Assembly: GCA_030748575.1 (NCBI GenBank)
Contig: JASMLR010000005.1
Span: 1 to 64,000, forward strand
From: Phycisphaerales bacterium
GTDB taxonomy: Bacteria > Planctomycetota > Phycisphaerae > Phycisphaerales > SM1A02
Reading direction: 5' to 3'
DNA: 64,000 bases
In this document: positions 1 to 8,260 of the stretch, one piece after another
How the letters are laid out: each line of letters begins with the position of its first letter
Numbering within the stretch: the stretch's first letter is position 1
The notes under the pieces: generated by a model
What the model saw: only the letters and a program-made list of their open reading frames with translations
Database searches by the model: none
What the model was told of the DNA's origin: nothing
Program-made: the position numbers and the translations under genes

Positions 1-438
1 ATCAGGCTTGGCCGTGAGGGATACACACGCATTCACCAGAATTCGCAGGACGTTGCCCTCTACCTGTCGAGTTCGATCGAACAGATGGGACCGTTCGCCC
101 TGATCTCACGCGGCGATGACATTCCCGTCTTCGCCTTCCGCCTCAAGGATGACTTTGACGGCTGCTGGGACGTGTTCCAACTCTCGGAACGCATGCGGCA
201 CCGCGGATGGCAGATTCCCGCCTACACCTTCCCGAAGAACCGGGAAGACGTCGCCGCCCTTCGCATCGTCGTGCGTGAGGGTCTCAGCCGGGACCTCGCC
301 GACGAACTCCTGGACAGCATCAAACACTCCATCGCCTCCCTCGAAGCAGACGCAGCCGCGGCCAACGCCCCCGCGCCACCCGAGGACGCCGATGCGGCCG
401 CCGCCCGCGAGCAGAAGAAGAAGTTCACGAAGTGCTGA
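1..438 (+). CDS. gad: Glutamate decarboxylase, C-terminal part (5' end outside window)
   Basis: The reading frame is open from base 1 and ends with TGA at 436-438, giving the last 145 residues of a group II PLP-dependent decarboxylase. The stretch with RMRHRGWQIPAY followed by RIVVREGLSRDLA is typical of the C-terminal domain of glutamate decarboxylase (glutamate to GABA plus CO2). The PLP lysine lies upstream of the window and cannot be checked. The last 40 residues are an Ala/Pro/Asp-rich tail ending in a short lysine run, which is not part of the family core. The gene converges on the signal peptidase gene, with 63 bp between the two stops and no clear terminator. Family assignment is good; substrate choice rests on these C-terminal motifs alone. 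Confidence 0.85.
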   Translation: MRLGREGYTRIHQNSQDVALYLSSSIEQMGPFALISRGDDIPVFAFRLKDDFDGCWDVFQLSERMRHRGWQIPAYTFPKNREDVAALRIVVREGLSRDLADELLDSIKHSIASLEADAAAANAPAPPEDADAAAAREQKKKFTKC

Positions 439-501
439 CCAACAGCCAGCCGCGGTTTCCGGGCCGTTGCCTGGGATTCGGTTGAGTCCGCTGGAACAGG
501 T

Positions 502-2082
502 TCAGTGAATGAACCGCAGCGAGCCGAAGTCGGGAATGATGCCGCTGGCGGGCGCGGGGAAGTACACGACGAAGGCCTTGCCGATGAGCAGTTCCCGCGG
601 CACGACAAACGGGGTCGGATCGACCTGCTCGGCGACAATGGCCGCCGGCGCGCCCCAGAGTCGGCCGTCGAGCGATCGGCCGCTGTTGTCGCCAAGCACA
701 AAGAACTGATCGGGGCCGAGCGTTGGAAGATGGTCCGGGTGCGTCGCGGCGGCGGGGCGGCCCGGCTGCACGTCGGCGGCGAACTCGCTCGTGGGCGCGT
801 TCTTCATGGCGTGCGCGGTGAGGACGCCGGGCCGATAGAAGATGTCGCGGTCGACCTCCATGCGGGTCAGGCTGACGGGGCTCCCGCTGAACGACCACGA
901 CAGGGACGGACGCGTCGGAATCAGTTCTGAAAGTCTGCCATCACTGAGTTTGGCCCCATCCACGCCCCTGGAGGCGACGAGCCGCTCGTGCGGAGTCCAG
1001 TCGTACTCAAGCTCCAACAGCACCGATCCATTCAGCCGCAAGCGGGCGGCCTGATCCAGGTGCTCGGCGACGAATCGAGCCGGCATGCCGGGCTGGAGCG
1101 GCGGGACCTCGGCCTGCACCCGCTCGACTTTGGACGGCGCGCCGACCGGCCACATGGAGATCGCCGCGCGGCCTTCTTCGATCGCATAGCGGAAGACGTG
1201 GCCGCGTGCCGTCAGGTCAAGCGACGTCGAGAGCCCCGACGCCTCGGGCGTGAGGGTCGCCGCGACGCGGAGGTCCGACACGGGAAAGTCGACTTTGGCG
1301 CGGGGGCCGAACATGTTGTACGCGTTCCAGTCGTCAAGCGGGAACCGCCGATCATCCCAACGAAGCGTCACCGGGCCAACGCCGGTGGACTGCAGCGTTT
1401 CGCCCTCGGTCTTCCAGGCAGCAGCGGGGTCCGCCAACCAGGGCATTCCAGACCAGCCCTGGGGAAGCCGCAGCGGCTGCTGGGGTGTATGAACACTCGT
1501 CCACACGGTCTGCCAGGCGGACTCCGCGACATGCTGGGGTTTGCGGGCAATGTGGAACCGCGTCTCGCCCGGACCGCGGACAAAGATGTCACCGTCGACG
1601 ATCCAGATCGTCTCGCCGGGCAGGCCAATCAACCGCTTGATGTACGTTCCTGTGGCCCCCTCCGGGGACGCGGGATTCTTGAAGACGACGACGTCCCACC
1701 GATCCGGTTCCGAGAACGGGTACAGCCACTTGGCGACGAGAATGCGATCGCCGAACCGCGGGCCGTTCATGGTGAGGGCATGCTGATCCGCAAACGGCTG
1801 CTCGCGGCCGGCCTGATGATCACGCAGCATCTCCGTCGGCAGCCGCGTCAGCCCTGCCGGCAGGTCCAGCCCGACGGGGGTCACGCTGCCCGTCTGATTA
1901 CTCCGCACCTGCATGTGCTGGCCGAGCAACGTCGGCGCCATCGATCCGGTTGGGATGACAAACCCCTCGACGACGAACCCGCGGAAGATCATCGCGATCG
2001 CAAAGGCGACGATCAGCGACTGAATCGTCTCGATGGCGGTGCTGCCGTGGGGCTTGCCTGTGGTTTCCGATGAGGTCGACAT
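502..2082 (-). CDS. lepB: Signal peptidase I with a large inserted domain
   Basis: Membrane-bound S26 serine protease that removes signal peptides from exported proteins. One hydrophobic segment (about residues 17-36) is followed by the catalytic serine in PTGSM (Ser47) and the general-base lysine in GDRILVAKW (Lys118); the conserved GDNSGRSLDGR box is near the C terminus. ATG at 2082 is preferred over an in-frame TTG nine bases upstream. At 526 residues it is far longer than the roughly 300 of typical LepB: about 250 extra residues of unrecognised, probably beta-rich sequence sit between the lysine box and the GDNS box. It follows the PSP1 gene by 20 bp on the same strand, probably in one operon. 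The peptidase call is firm; the role of the insertion is unknown. Confidence 0.9.
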   Translation of the reverse strand: MSTSSETTGKPHGSTAIETIQSLIVAFAIAMIFRGFVVEGFVIPTGSMAPTLLGQHMQVRSNQTGSVTPVGLDLPAGLTRLPTEMLRDHQAGREQPFADQHALTMNGPRFGDRILVAKWLYPFSEPDRWDVVVFKNPASPEGATGTYIKRLIGLPGETIWIVDGDIFVRGPGETRFHIARKPQHVAESAWQTVWTSVHTPQQPLRLPQGWSGMPWLADPAAAWKTEGETLQSTGVGPVTLRWDDRRFPLDDWNAYNMFGPRAKVDFPVSDLRVAATLTPEASGLSTSLDLTARGHVFRYAIEEGRAAISMWPVGAPSKVERVQAEVPPLQPGMPARFVAEHLDQAARLRLNGSVLLELEYDWTPHERLVASRGVDGAKLSDGRLSELIPTRPSLSWSFSGSPVSLTRMEVDRDIFYRPGVLTAHAMKNAPTSEFAADVQPGRPAAATHPDHLPTLGPDQFFVLGDNSGRSLDGRLWGAPAAIVAEQVDPTPFVVPRELLIGKAFVVYFPAPASGIIPDFGSLRFIH

Positions 2083-2102
2083 GGGCGTCAAGGATACGGC
2101 GG

Positions 2103-3371
2103 CTACGCGCTTCCAGCCTCGCCCGACGATCCGCCACCCTTGCGGCGACGCCGGCGGCGACGCTTCTTCTTCGTGCCGCCGCCCTCGGCGGCCTGAGCCG
2201 CAGGCTCACTGGCGGGTTTGCCGCCCTTGCGGCGGCGGCGACGACGCTTCTTGCCGCCGCCATCCTTGCCATCCTTGGGGGATTCGGCCCGATCCTCGTT
2301 CCTGCCACGGCGGCGTCTGGACTTCTTCTTTTTCTTCTTCTCCGACGGGGGGATCCGCTCTTCGGATGGGTCCCCGAAGTCCATGGTGCTGTGCTCCCCT
2401 GGCGCCGGGCAGGCATCGGGGTCGAGCAGTTCTTCCACCGGCACCGCCACGTCGCGGCCATCGTCCTCAAGCCTGACGCGAACAAGTTGGGTCAGGATCT
2501 GCCCGTCCTGGACGATCCCCGGCCCAAACATGGTGCCCACGCGGGTCTTGCGATGCGGAAGTTTGGCCTTGAGTTCCTTGTAGGTCTGATCCTCGTACCG
2601 GAGGCAGCACATCAACCGACCGCACCGGCCCGAAATCTTGAGCGGGTCGAGGGTGGCCTTCTGCTGCTTGGCCGATCGCATGGAAACGGGCTTGAGCACC
2701 TTGAGGAAGTTCTTGCAGCAGCAGTGCTGGCCGCACCGTTCATAGTCCGCAACAAGCCGGGCCTCGTCACGAGACCCAACCTGCCGCATGTCGATGCGGC
2801 ATCGAAACTCGGCGCCAAGATCCTGCGCAAGCTCCCGGAAGTCCACCCGTGACTCCGACTGGTAGTACACCACGCCACGCTCGGATTCGAGCGTCATCTC
2901 CGCGTCGACGATCTTCATCTCAAGGTTGTAGAAACCTGCCAACTCTCTGGCCTTGGCCGCCAGTGCATTCGCGTCCCCCTCCCGCTCGGTGAACGCGCGA
3001 AGGTCATCGGGTGTGGCCACGCGAAGCACCTTGCCACGATCGTAGAAGGGGTAGTCCTTGCCGCCGGAAGCCTCGATGTACGATCGAATCTCGGAGCGGG
3101 AGACCGATGTCGGGCACCCGCCGTTGCTGCAGGTGGTTGTGAGCATCGTCGCCAGTTCGATCCCGCGATGCGTCCGCACAACGAACTTGGAGCCGCATCC
3201 GGCCCGGATGCCGTCCCGCGACTCGTACTCTCCGATCTGCTTCATGCGGCCGAAACGGACCACAAAGGTTTTCGGGGGATCGGTCGCCGCGAGCTGCTCT
3301 TCGAGCGTCATCGCATCACGCCGCGCCGGATCGGCGTCTTCTTCGAACACTTCAAGGGGGAATATGGACAT
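2103..3371 (-). CDS. PSP1 C-terminal domain protein (YaaT/RicT family)
   Basis: A 422-residue cytoplasmic protein with the PSP1/YaaT core in roughly residues 30-310. The cysteine-rich block CGQHCCCKNFL and the sequence SGRCGRLMCCLRYE are hallmarks of the family. In Bacillus subtilis the relative YaaT/RicT works with RicA and RicF on RNA processing and phosphorelay control and binds Fe-S clusters; transfer of that role here is inference. About 80 residues at the C terminus are almost purely Lys/Arg/Gly/Ser, suggesting a disordered RNA- or ribosome-binding tail. Start is ATG at 3371. It lies just upstream of lepB and reads in the same direction. Confidence 0.85.
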   Translation of the reverse strand: MSIFPLEVFEEDADPARRDAMTLEEQLAATDPPKTFVVRFGRMKQIGEYESRDGIRAGCGSKFVVRTHRGIELATMLTTTCSNGGCPTSVSRSEIRSYIEASGGKDYPFYDRGKVLRVATPDDLRAFTEREGDANALAAKARELAGFYNLEMKIVDAEMTLESERGVVYYQSESRVDFRELAQDLGAEFRCRIDMRQVGSRDEARLVADYERCGQHCCCKNFLKVLKPVSMRSAKQQKATLDPLKISGRCGRLMCCLRYEDQTYKELKAKLPHRKTRVGTMFGPGIVQDGQILTQLVRVRLEDDGRDVAVPVEELLDPDACPAPGEHSTMDFGDPSEERIPPSEKKKKKKSRRRRGRNEDRAESPKDGKDGGGKKRRRRRRKGGKPASEPAAQAAEGGGTKKKRRRRRRRKGGGSSGEAGSA

Positions 3372-3523
3372 TGGAGATTCGCGTTCCGCGTGGCGAAACG
3401 TCGCGTGCGTACCGACCTGTCACCAGACCGGGGTATCAGCCTCAGCGGATCGTCTGGCGGATCCGATGAGTGGAACGCGAATCAGCGGCATATCGTAGCA
3501 CGGGGCCCGGGCGGTCGGCAGGA

Positions 3524-4930
3524 CTACTGGCCCGTCTTGAGGTCCTGAAGGCCCTTGCGGCTGCGTTTTGAGAACATCAGGCGAATCGGCACCTCGCTGA
3601 ACGGCAGTTCTTCACGCAAGCGATTCATGAGGTATCGCTCATACCGGCCCTCAAAGAGTTTCGGATCGTTGACCACCAACGCAATGGTGGGTGGATCCGT
3701 GGCCACCTGCGAGACATAGAACAACTTCGCCTGCGTGCCCAGACGCGACGACGGTCCACGATGCTTCAGAATCGACTCGATGACGCTATTGAGTTGGCCC
3801 GTCGTTTCGCGGTGCCTGGCCTGCTCGCGAAGGTTGAAGGCCATTGTGACCACGTCCTCGAGCCCTTCGCCTTCCTCAGCACTCACCAGCACGATGGGCG
3901 CGAAGTCGAGGCCGCGGAGTTCCCGTGTCAGATACTCCGCAAACCCTTCGGGATCGGTGTCGTCCGGGACGAGATCCCACTTGTTGAGCACCAGGACCGT
4001 CGGCTTGAACTGTCGCTGCAACTCCTGGGCGAGTTTACGATCGACCTGAGACACCTTTCGGGTCGCGTCAATCATGAACAGCACCACATCGCTGCGGCGA
4101 ATCGCGTGCAGCATGCGGTGGTATGCGTAGTACTCCACGTCACCAGAGAAGCTCTTGCGGCGACGCAGGCCGGCCGTATCAATCGCGACAAACGGGCGGC
4201 CCGCCATCTCGAACCGCACATCGACCGCATCGCGGGTCGTCCCTGCGATTTCAGACACGATGCACCGCGCTTCGCCCGCAAGCGCATTGATGAGCGTCGA
4301 CTTCCCGGCATTGCGGCACCCGACGATGGCCACCTGCATCTCTGCATCGGCCGGCGTCTCCGCCTGCTCCACACGGGTCCACAACTGCTCGCGAAGTTCC
4401 CGAATGCCGTAGCCACTGGTCGCCGACACGCACTGCGGCACGCCCATGCCCAGGCCGGCGGCCTCCATGGCGTGCGGCTCCCAGGATTCGTCGTCCACCT
4501 TGTTGGCAACGATGATGACCCGGTCCTCAAGTTGGCGTTTGCGAATCAGGTCCACGACCGTTTCGTCCAGCGGGACCACGCCGTCGCGGGCGTCCACGAT
4601 GAACAGAATGACCGTCGCCCGCTCCATCGCCTCGCCGATCTGGCCCTCGATATCGCTGGTGAGCGACGCAAGGTCGCAGCCGGCATCGTCGACTCTGGTG
4701 TCTTCGGTCGTGTACACGCCCCATCCGCCGGTGTCCGTGAACTCCACCCACCGCGTGTCGGTCGTGTCCAGCTCCAGCGGAGGCTCGAGTTCCGCCAACG
4801 CCGTGACACGGTCGCGGGTGACGCCGGGCACGTCATCCACAATGGAAATCCGCCGCCCGGCAAACCGATTCAGGAGGCTGGATTTGCCGACGTTCGGCCG
4901 GCCCACGATGGCAACGATGGGAAGGGACAT
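3524..4930 (-). CDS. der: Ribosome biogenesis GTPase Der (EngA)
   Basis: Two tandem GTPase domains plus a C-terminal KH-like domain, 468 residues, used in late assembly of the 50S subunit. The first P-loop is GRPNVGKSS near residue 10 with an NKVDD G4 motif; the second is GCRNAGKST near residue 208 with NKWD. The second P-loop is slightly atypical (Cys-Arg-Asn-Ala). The ATG at 4930 has no Shine-Dalgarno but carries TACAAT exactly 6 nt upstream, suggesting a leaderless transcript. It is divergent from gmk across an 89-bp gap. Confidence 0.95.
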   Translation of the reverse strand: MSLPIVAIVGRPNVGKSSLLNRFAGRRISIVDDVPGVTRDRVTALAELEPPLELDTTDTRWVEFTDTGGWGVYTTEDTRVDDAGCDLASLTSDIEGQIGEAMERATVILFIVDARDGVVPLDETVVDLIRKRQLEDRVIIVANKVDDESWEPHAMEAAGLGMGVPQCVSATSGYGIRELREQLWTRVEQAETPADAEMQVAIVGCRNAGKSTLINALAGEARCIVSEIAGTTRDAVDVRFEMAGRPFVAIDTAGLRRRKSFSGDVEYYAYHRMLHAIRRSDVVLFMIDATRKVSQVDRKLAQELQRQFKPTVLVLNKWDLVPDDTDPEGFAEYLTRELRGLDFAPIVLVSAEEGEGLEDVVTMAFNLREQARHRETTGQLNSVIESILKHRGPSSRLGTQAKLFYVSQVATDPPTIALVVNDPKLFEGRYERYLMNRLREELPFSEVPIRLMFSKRSRKGLQDLKTGQ

Positions 4931-4936
4931 CGGGGG

Positions 4937-4942
4937 ATTGTA
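4937..4942 (-). promoter_or_regulatory. Candidate leaderless -10 element for der
   Basis: TACAAT on the minus strand, separated by 6 nt from the der ATG at 4930; transcription would begin at or next to the start codon. No SD motif is present in the gap. No TTGACA-like -35 is seen at the usual spacing. Confidence 0.5.
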
Positions 4943-5007
4943 CGGGGACCGAGGCCCGGGGCGGCTTCCGAATCAACGGGCAGCCCCAACTCGTCCGGGC
5001 TGGCTTC

Positions 5008-5013
5008 TACACT
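5008..5013 (+). promoter_or_regulatory. Candidate leaderless -10 element for gmk
   Basis: TACACT followed by six bases and then the gmk ATG at 5020, with no SD between them. Same geometry as at der, parA, cysS and others in this window. Confidence 0.5.
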
Positions 5014-5019
5014 GCCGAC

Positions 5020-5619
5020 ATGGCGACGCCACCTGATGCCGGATTGCTGCTGGTCGTCTCCGGACCATCCGGAGTCGGCAAGACGACCATCGTGCATCAG
5101 GTCCGCGAGCGGCTCGGCGGGCGGTTCAGCGTGTCCGCAACGACCAGGCCCCGAAGCGACGGCGAAGTGGACGGAGAGGACTACCTCTTTGTGTCACCGG
5201 AACGCTTTGACGAGATGGTCCGCACCGACGCATTTCTGGAGCACGCGGAGGTCTTTGGCCGCCATGCGTACGGCACGCCCCGCGAGCCGGTCGACAAGGC
5301 GCTGGCCGAGGGCGAACTGATCATGCTCGACATCGACGTGCAGGGCGCCATGCAGGTGCGAGATCGAATGCCGTCCGCGTTCATGCTGTTCATCCTGCCG
5401 CCAAGTGATGATGAACTGCGTCGCCGGCTTGAGTCGCGGGGCCGCGAAGATGAGGAAGCGATCAACCGACGCTTCGCTGAGGCGCGGCGGGAGATCGACC
5501 TGGCGACCGGCCGCGACCTCTACGACGCCTTCATCACGAACGATCGACTCGACCGCGCCGTCGACGAGGCGTGCCGGCTGGTCTCGGCGAGACGAACCAT
5601 CGCCGCGGTCGAGGGATGA
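5020..5619 (+). CDS. gmk: Guanylate kinase
   Basis: Phosphorylates GMP (and dGMP) to GDP with ATP in purine nucleotide synthesis. The P-loop GPSGVGKT is at residues 12-19, followed by the GMP-binding block SATTRPRSDGEVDGEDY; the 199-residue length is normal for the family. The start at 5020 is supported by the leaderless-type -10 just upstream. Its TGA overlaps the ATG of the following exported-protein gene (ATGA), so the two are probably translationally coupled. Confidence 0.95.
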   Translation: MATPPDAGLLLVVSGPSGVGKTTIVHQVRERLGGRFSVSATTRPRSDGEVDGEDYLFVSPERFDEMVRTDAFLEHAEVFGRHAYGTPREPVDKALAEGELIMLDIDVQGAMQVRDRMPSAFMLFILPPSDDELRRRLESRGREDEEAINRRFAEARREIDLATGRDLYDAFITNDRLDRAVDEACRLVSARRTIAAVEG

Positions 5620-7121
5620 CCCCCGCGATGTCCTGGACCGCCGCCGCGCTGTGCTGCGGCATGGCATCGGCCGTCGTGCCCGACATTCAGGCGAGCCTCG
5701 CCCAGCACGGCGGCGCGCTGGTCATTCCGCTGAGGGACGCGTCTGGGCAGTCCGATGTCCGCTTGACCGATGGCCCGCGCCTTCGGAGCCAGGTGGTCTG
5801 GCTTGAGGCCGCGCCAACCCCGCAGCGGCACTGGACACTTCCCCCGCGGTCGCTGCAGATCCACACCACCCCGACACCGAACGGCTCGCCGTATCTGCTG
5901 GTGAAAATGCCGCTTGTCGGTGAAGGAAACCTCCTGGTTGACGGCTCGGAGGTCGCGCTGCACTGGGCCACGTTCCCGGCGTCCATGCCACACCTTCGCC
6001 TGGACAGTTCGGCCGAGCCCGAGCAGATGGACGGCCCGTGGGCGGCGCCGCCGATTGCAGACCCCTCTCAGGCCTGGCGGTGCGAGTTGATCGCATCGTT
6101 CCGCGGTGGCGCCCAGCCGACGTTTGACGGTCTCACGGAACTCGAACGCGTGATCGCCATCGCGTCGCTCGGCCCCTGGCGGCTGGCGATGCACCGCGTG
6201 GCGTCGGCAGACCTCGGGGTTGCCCGGCGGGTCGCTGAGCTTCTCACGGGCGTCGCTCGTCTGGACGGCCGCCCGGTCGCGGCGTGGCTGACGTCCAACG
6301 CGCCGCTTCAGGAGTTCCTTGCATTGGCGGTCACCGAAGACCCGGGCGAGCCGCTGTCGGTTCGCGCAGCGCGATGGTGTGATCGACAGACCGACCTGCT
6401 CACCTGGATTGAAGAGGACCAGGGCGACGACGTCGTGCTCGGGTTTGCCAACCCGCGTCCGGTCGCGGCGCTGGCCGAAGTCACCTGGGCGGTGCCGGGC
6501 GAGTTGCCCTGGCCTGCGCACATACCGGCCGCGTCCGTACAGCGCCGCCGCTACGAGCCGCTTCCACTTCGCGGCGCCGATCAACTGGCGGTGCAGGTGG
6601 GGGCCGCCCATCTCACGTTGCCGGTTGATCGCTCGGCCCGGGAGGTCACCCCGCCTGGCCTGACGATCGGCCCGCTGTACCCCACGCGCACCCTCTCGGA
6701 CGTCGCGGCGGCCACGCCCCCACCGCCGCCGCCCACGGCCATGCAGACCTTCGCGCAGGTGCGTCGGCTGATGGGGCACTGGGAACTCATGCTGGAGTGT
6801 CGATGGCCCGCTCGGCCAGCGTCGACGCAGGGCGAGGCCGTCACCATCACCTGGACGTGCGGCGAGCATCGCCATGCGCTCGTCGCCACCCCCGACGGCC
6901 TGGCAGAGGCGTCGGCAGCAACGGCGCATACGTCGGTCCATGAGCACGCGTGGCTCTGCAGGATTGTGCTTCCGGATGCATGGATCTGCGGAACGCCGAC
7001 GCTCTCGCTGGCCCGCACGCATGCCGGGCACGAGGGCGTCGAAACCTGGCCGACGCCGGCGACGCCCTGGTCGTCGCAGCCGGATCCGGCCATGCTCGAC
7101 CTGTCGCGCTGGGATGAGTAG
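5616..7121 (+). CDS. Hypothetical exported protein
   Basis: Not recognised. The chosen ATG at 5616 overlaps the gmk stop as ATGA. It begins with MTPAMSWTAAALCCGMASA, which looks like a short signal peptide, so the 501-residue product is probably periplasmic or outer-membrane associated. It contains a proline run (PPPPPP) about three quarters along, few cysteines and no transmembrane helices beyond the signal. Composition suggests a mostly beta or mixed soluble protein. It is coupled to gmk but nothing visible links the functions. The stop codon lies inside one copy of a short direct repeat. Confidence 0.65.
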   Translation: MTPAMSWTAAALCCGMASAVVPDIQASLAQHGGALVIPLRDASGQSDVRLTDGPRLRSQVVWLEAAPTPQRHWTLPPRSLQIHTTPTPNGSPYLLVKMPLVGEGNLLVDGSEVALHWATFPASMPHLRLDSSAEPEQMDGPWAAPPIADPSQAWRCELIASFRGGAQPTFDGLTELERVIAIASLGPWRLAMHRVASADLGVARRVAELLTGVARLDGRPVAAWLTSNAPLQEFLALAVTEDPGEPLSVRAARWCDRQTDLLTWIEEDQGDDVVLGFANPRPVAALAEVTWAVPGELPWPAHIPAASVQRRRYEPLPLRGADQLAVQVGAAHLTLPVDRSAREVTPPGLTIGPLYPTRTLSDVAAATPPPPPPTAMQTFAQVRRLMGHWELMLECRWPARPASTQGEAVTITWTCGEHRHALVATPDGLAEASAATAHTSVHEHAWLCRIVLPDAWICGTPTLSLARTHAGHEGVETWPTPATPWSSQPDPAMLDLSRWDE

Positions 7122-7153
7122 CGCAGGGATCAAGAGCAAGGGGATGAGTAGCG
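7111..7153. repeat. Direct repeat, two 13-nt copies 30 nt apart
   Basis: GGGATGAGTAGCG occurs at 7111-7123 and 7141-7153. The first copy contains the stop codon of the preceding gene. It may be a small slippage duplication in the convergent gap before moxR. Confidence 0.6.
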
Positions 7154-7174
7154 AGGGGAGGCGGCGCGAGCCTG

Positions 7175-8152
7175 CTACGCGGAGACCGATGCGGTCGGAA
7201 CCGTGTCGAGAATGTCGCTGAGCAGCTCGTCGGCCGTCACGCCATCGGCCTGCGCCTCAAAGTTCAGCACCAGCCGGTGCCGCATGGCAGGCAGGACAGC
7301 GGCGCGAAGGTCCGCTTCCTCAATCTCGCTGCGCCCGTCCCGCGCCGCAGCAACCTTGGCCGCCAGTGACAACGCCTGTCCGGCGCGGGGAGAGGCCCCC
7401 AGCCGCACGTACCGGTCGATCCGTGGTGGGGCGAAGGCCTGACCGGGGTGCGTCGCCAGCACGATGTTGGCCATCGACGCCAGGAGCGGAGCCGGGATTC
7501 CGACCGATCGCACCGTCTTCTGATGAGCCAGGATCGCGGCCGCGTCAAGTACAGGCTCGATCGTCGGTTGGGACACCGAGGTCGTTCGCGAAAGAATCTC
7601 GCACAACGCCTCCCGCCCGGAGTAGCCGACCAGCAACTTGAAGAAGAAGCGGTCGAGTTGCGCCTCGGGAAGCGGGTACGTGCCCTCCTGCTCAATCGGA
7701 TTCTGCGTGGCCATGACCAGGAAGGGCGGTCCGAGCGGACGCGTCTCGCCGGCGACCGTGACCGCCCGCTCTTGCATCGCTTCCAGCATCGCGGACTGCG
7801 TCTTGGGCGTAGCGCGGTTGATTTCATCGGCGAGCACAATCTGGGCAAACACCGGGCCGGGGCGAAACACGAACCGCCGGCCGTCGGCATCTTCTTCGAC
7901 GACCGTAGTGCCTGTGACATCCGCGGGCATGAGGTCGGGCGTGAATTGAATGCGAGAGAAGTCCAGCGAGAGCGCCTGGGAGAGCGAACGAACCAGCAGC
8001 GTCTTGCCGAGCCCGGGTACGCCCTCAAGCAGGACGTGGCCGCCGGCGAAGAGGCTCGTCAGAACACCCTCGACGACTTCCTCATGACCGACAATGACTT
8101 TGCCAAGTTCGCTCCGCAGGCGGTCCCAGTCCTGTCTGAATGACGCGGTCAT
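7175..8152 (-). CDS. moxR: MoxR-type AAA+ ATPase
   Basis: AAA+ chaperone-like ATPase of the MoxR family, 325 residues. The P-loop GVPGLGKT is near residues 43-50 and the Walker B-type VLADEIN near residue 110, with sensor sequence ATQNPIEQEGTYPLPEAQLDRF. Such proteins usually act with von Willebrand A-domain partners (DUF58/BatA) in maturation of enzymes or envelope proteins, but no such partner lies beside it here. The ATG at 8152 has no SD and carries TACGCT 6 nt upstream. Confidence 0.92.
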   Translation of the reverse strand: MTASFRQDWDRLRSELGKVIVGHEEVVEGVLTSLFAGGHVLLEGVPGLGKTLLVRSLSQALSLDFSRIQFTPDLMPADVTGTTVVEEDADGRRFVFRPGPVFAQIVLADEINRATPKTQSAMLEAMQERAVTVAGETRPLGPPFLVMATQNPIEQEGTYPLPEAQLDRFFFKLLVGYSGREALCEILSRTTSVSQPTIEPVLDAAAILAHQKTVRSVGIPAPLLASMANIVLATHPGQAFAPPRIDRYVRLGASPRAGQALSLAAKVAAARDGRSEIEEADLRAAVLPAMRHRLVLNFEAQADGVTADELLSDILDTVPTASVSA

Positions 8153-8158
8153 GCCCGC

Positions 8159-8164
8159 AGCGTA
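8159..8164 (-). promoter_or_regulatory. Candidate leaderless -10 element for moxR
   Basis: TACGCT on the minus strand, 6 nt before the moxR ATG at 8152, with no SD motif. It sits directly downstream of the G-rich tandem repeat at 8184-8246. Confidence 0.45.
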
Positions 8165-8183
8165 GCACCGGGCTTGCTCCCCC

Positions 8184-8246
8184 GGGGGGGGCTCGGCCGG
8201 GGGGGGCTCGGCCGGAGGGCTCGGCCGGAGGGCTTGGCCGGTGGGC
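8184..8246. repeat. G-rich short tandem repeat upstream of moxR
   Basis: Four copies of GCTCGGCCG (the last with one change) start at 8191, 8206, 8219 and 8232, separated by runs of three to seven G. The spacing of 13-15 nt and the G runs could form hairpins or a G-quadruplex on the plus strand. It lies between the moxR start and the stop of the exported protein gene at 8261. Confidence 0.7.
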
Positions 8247-8260
8247 CAAAGCCGGTGGGC

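Noticed and set aside
988-2073. Long plus-strand frame of 361 codons opposite lepB
   Set aside because: It is the antisense shadow of lepB in GC-rich DNA; the Ser-Lys protease motifs are on the minus strand.
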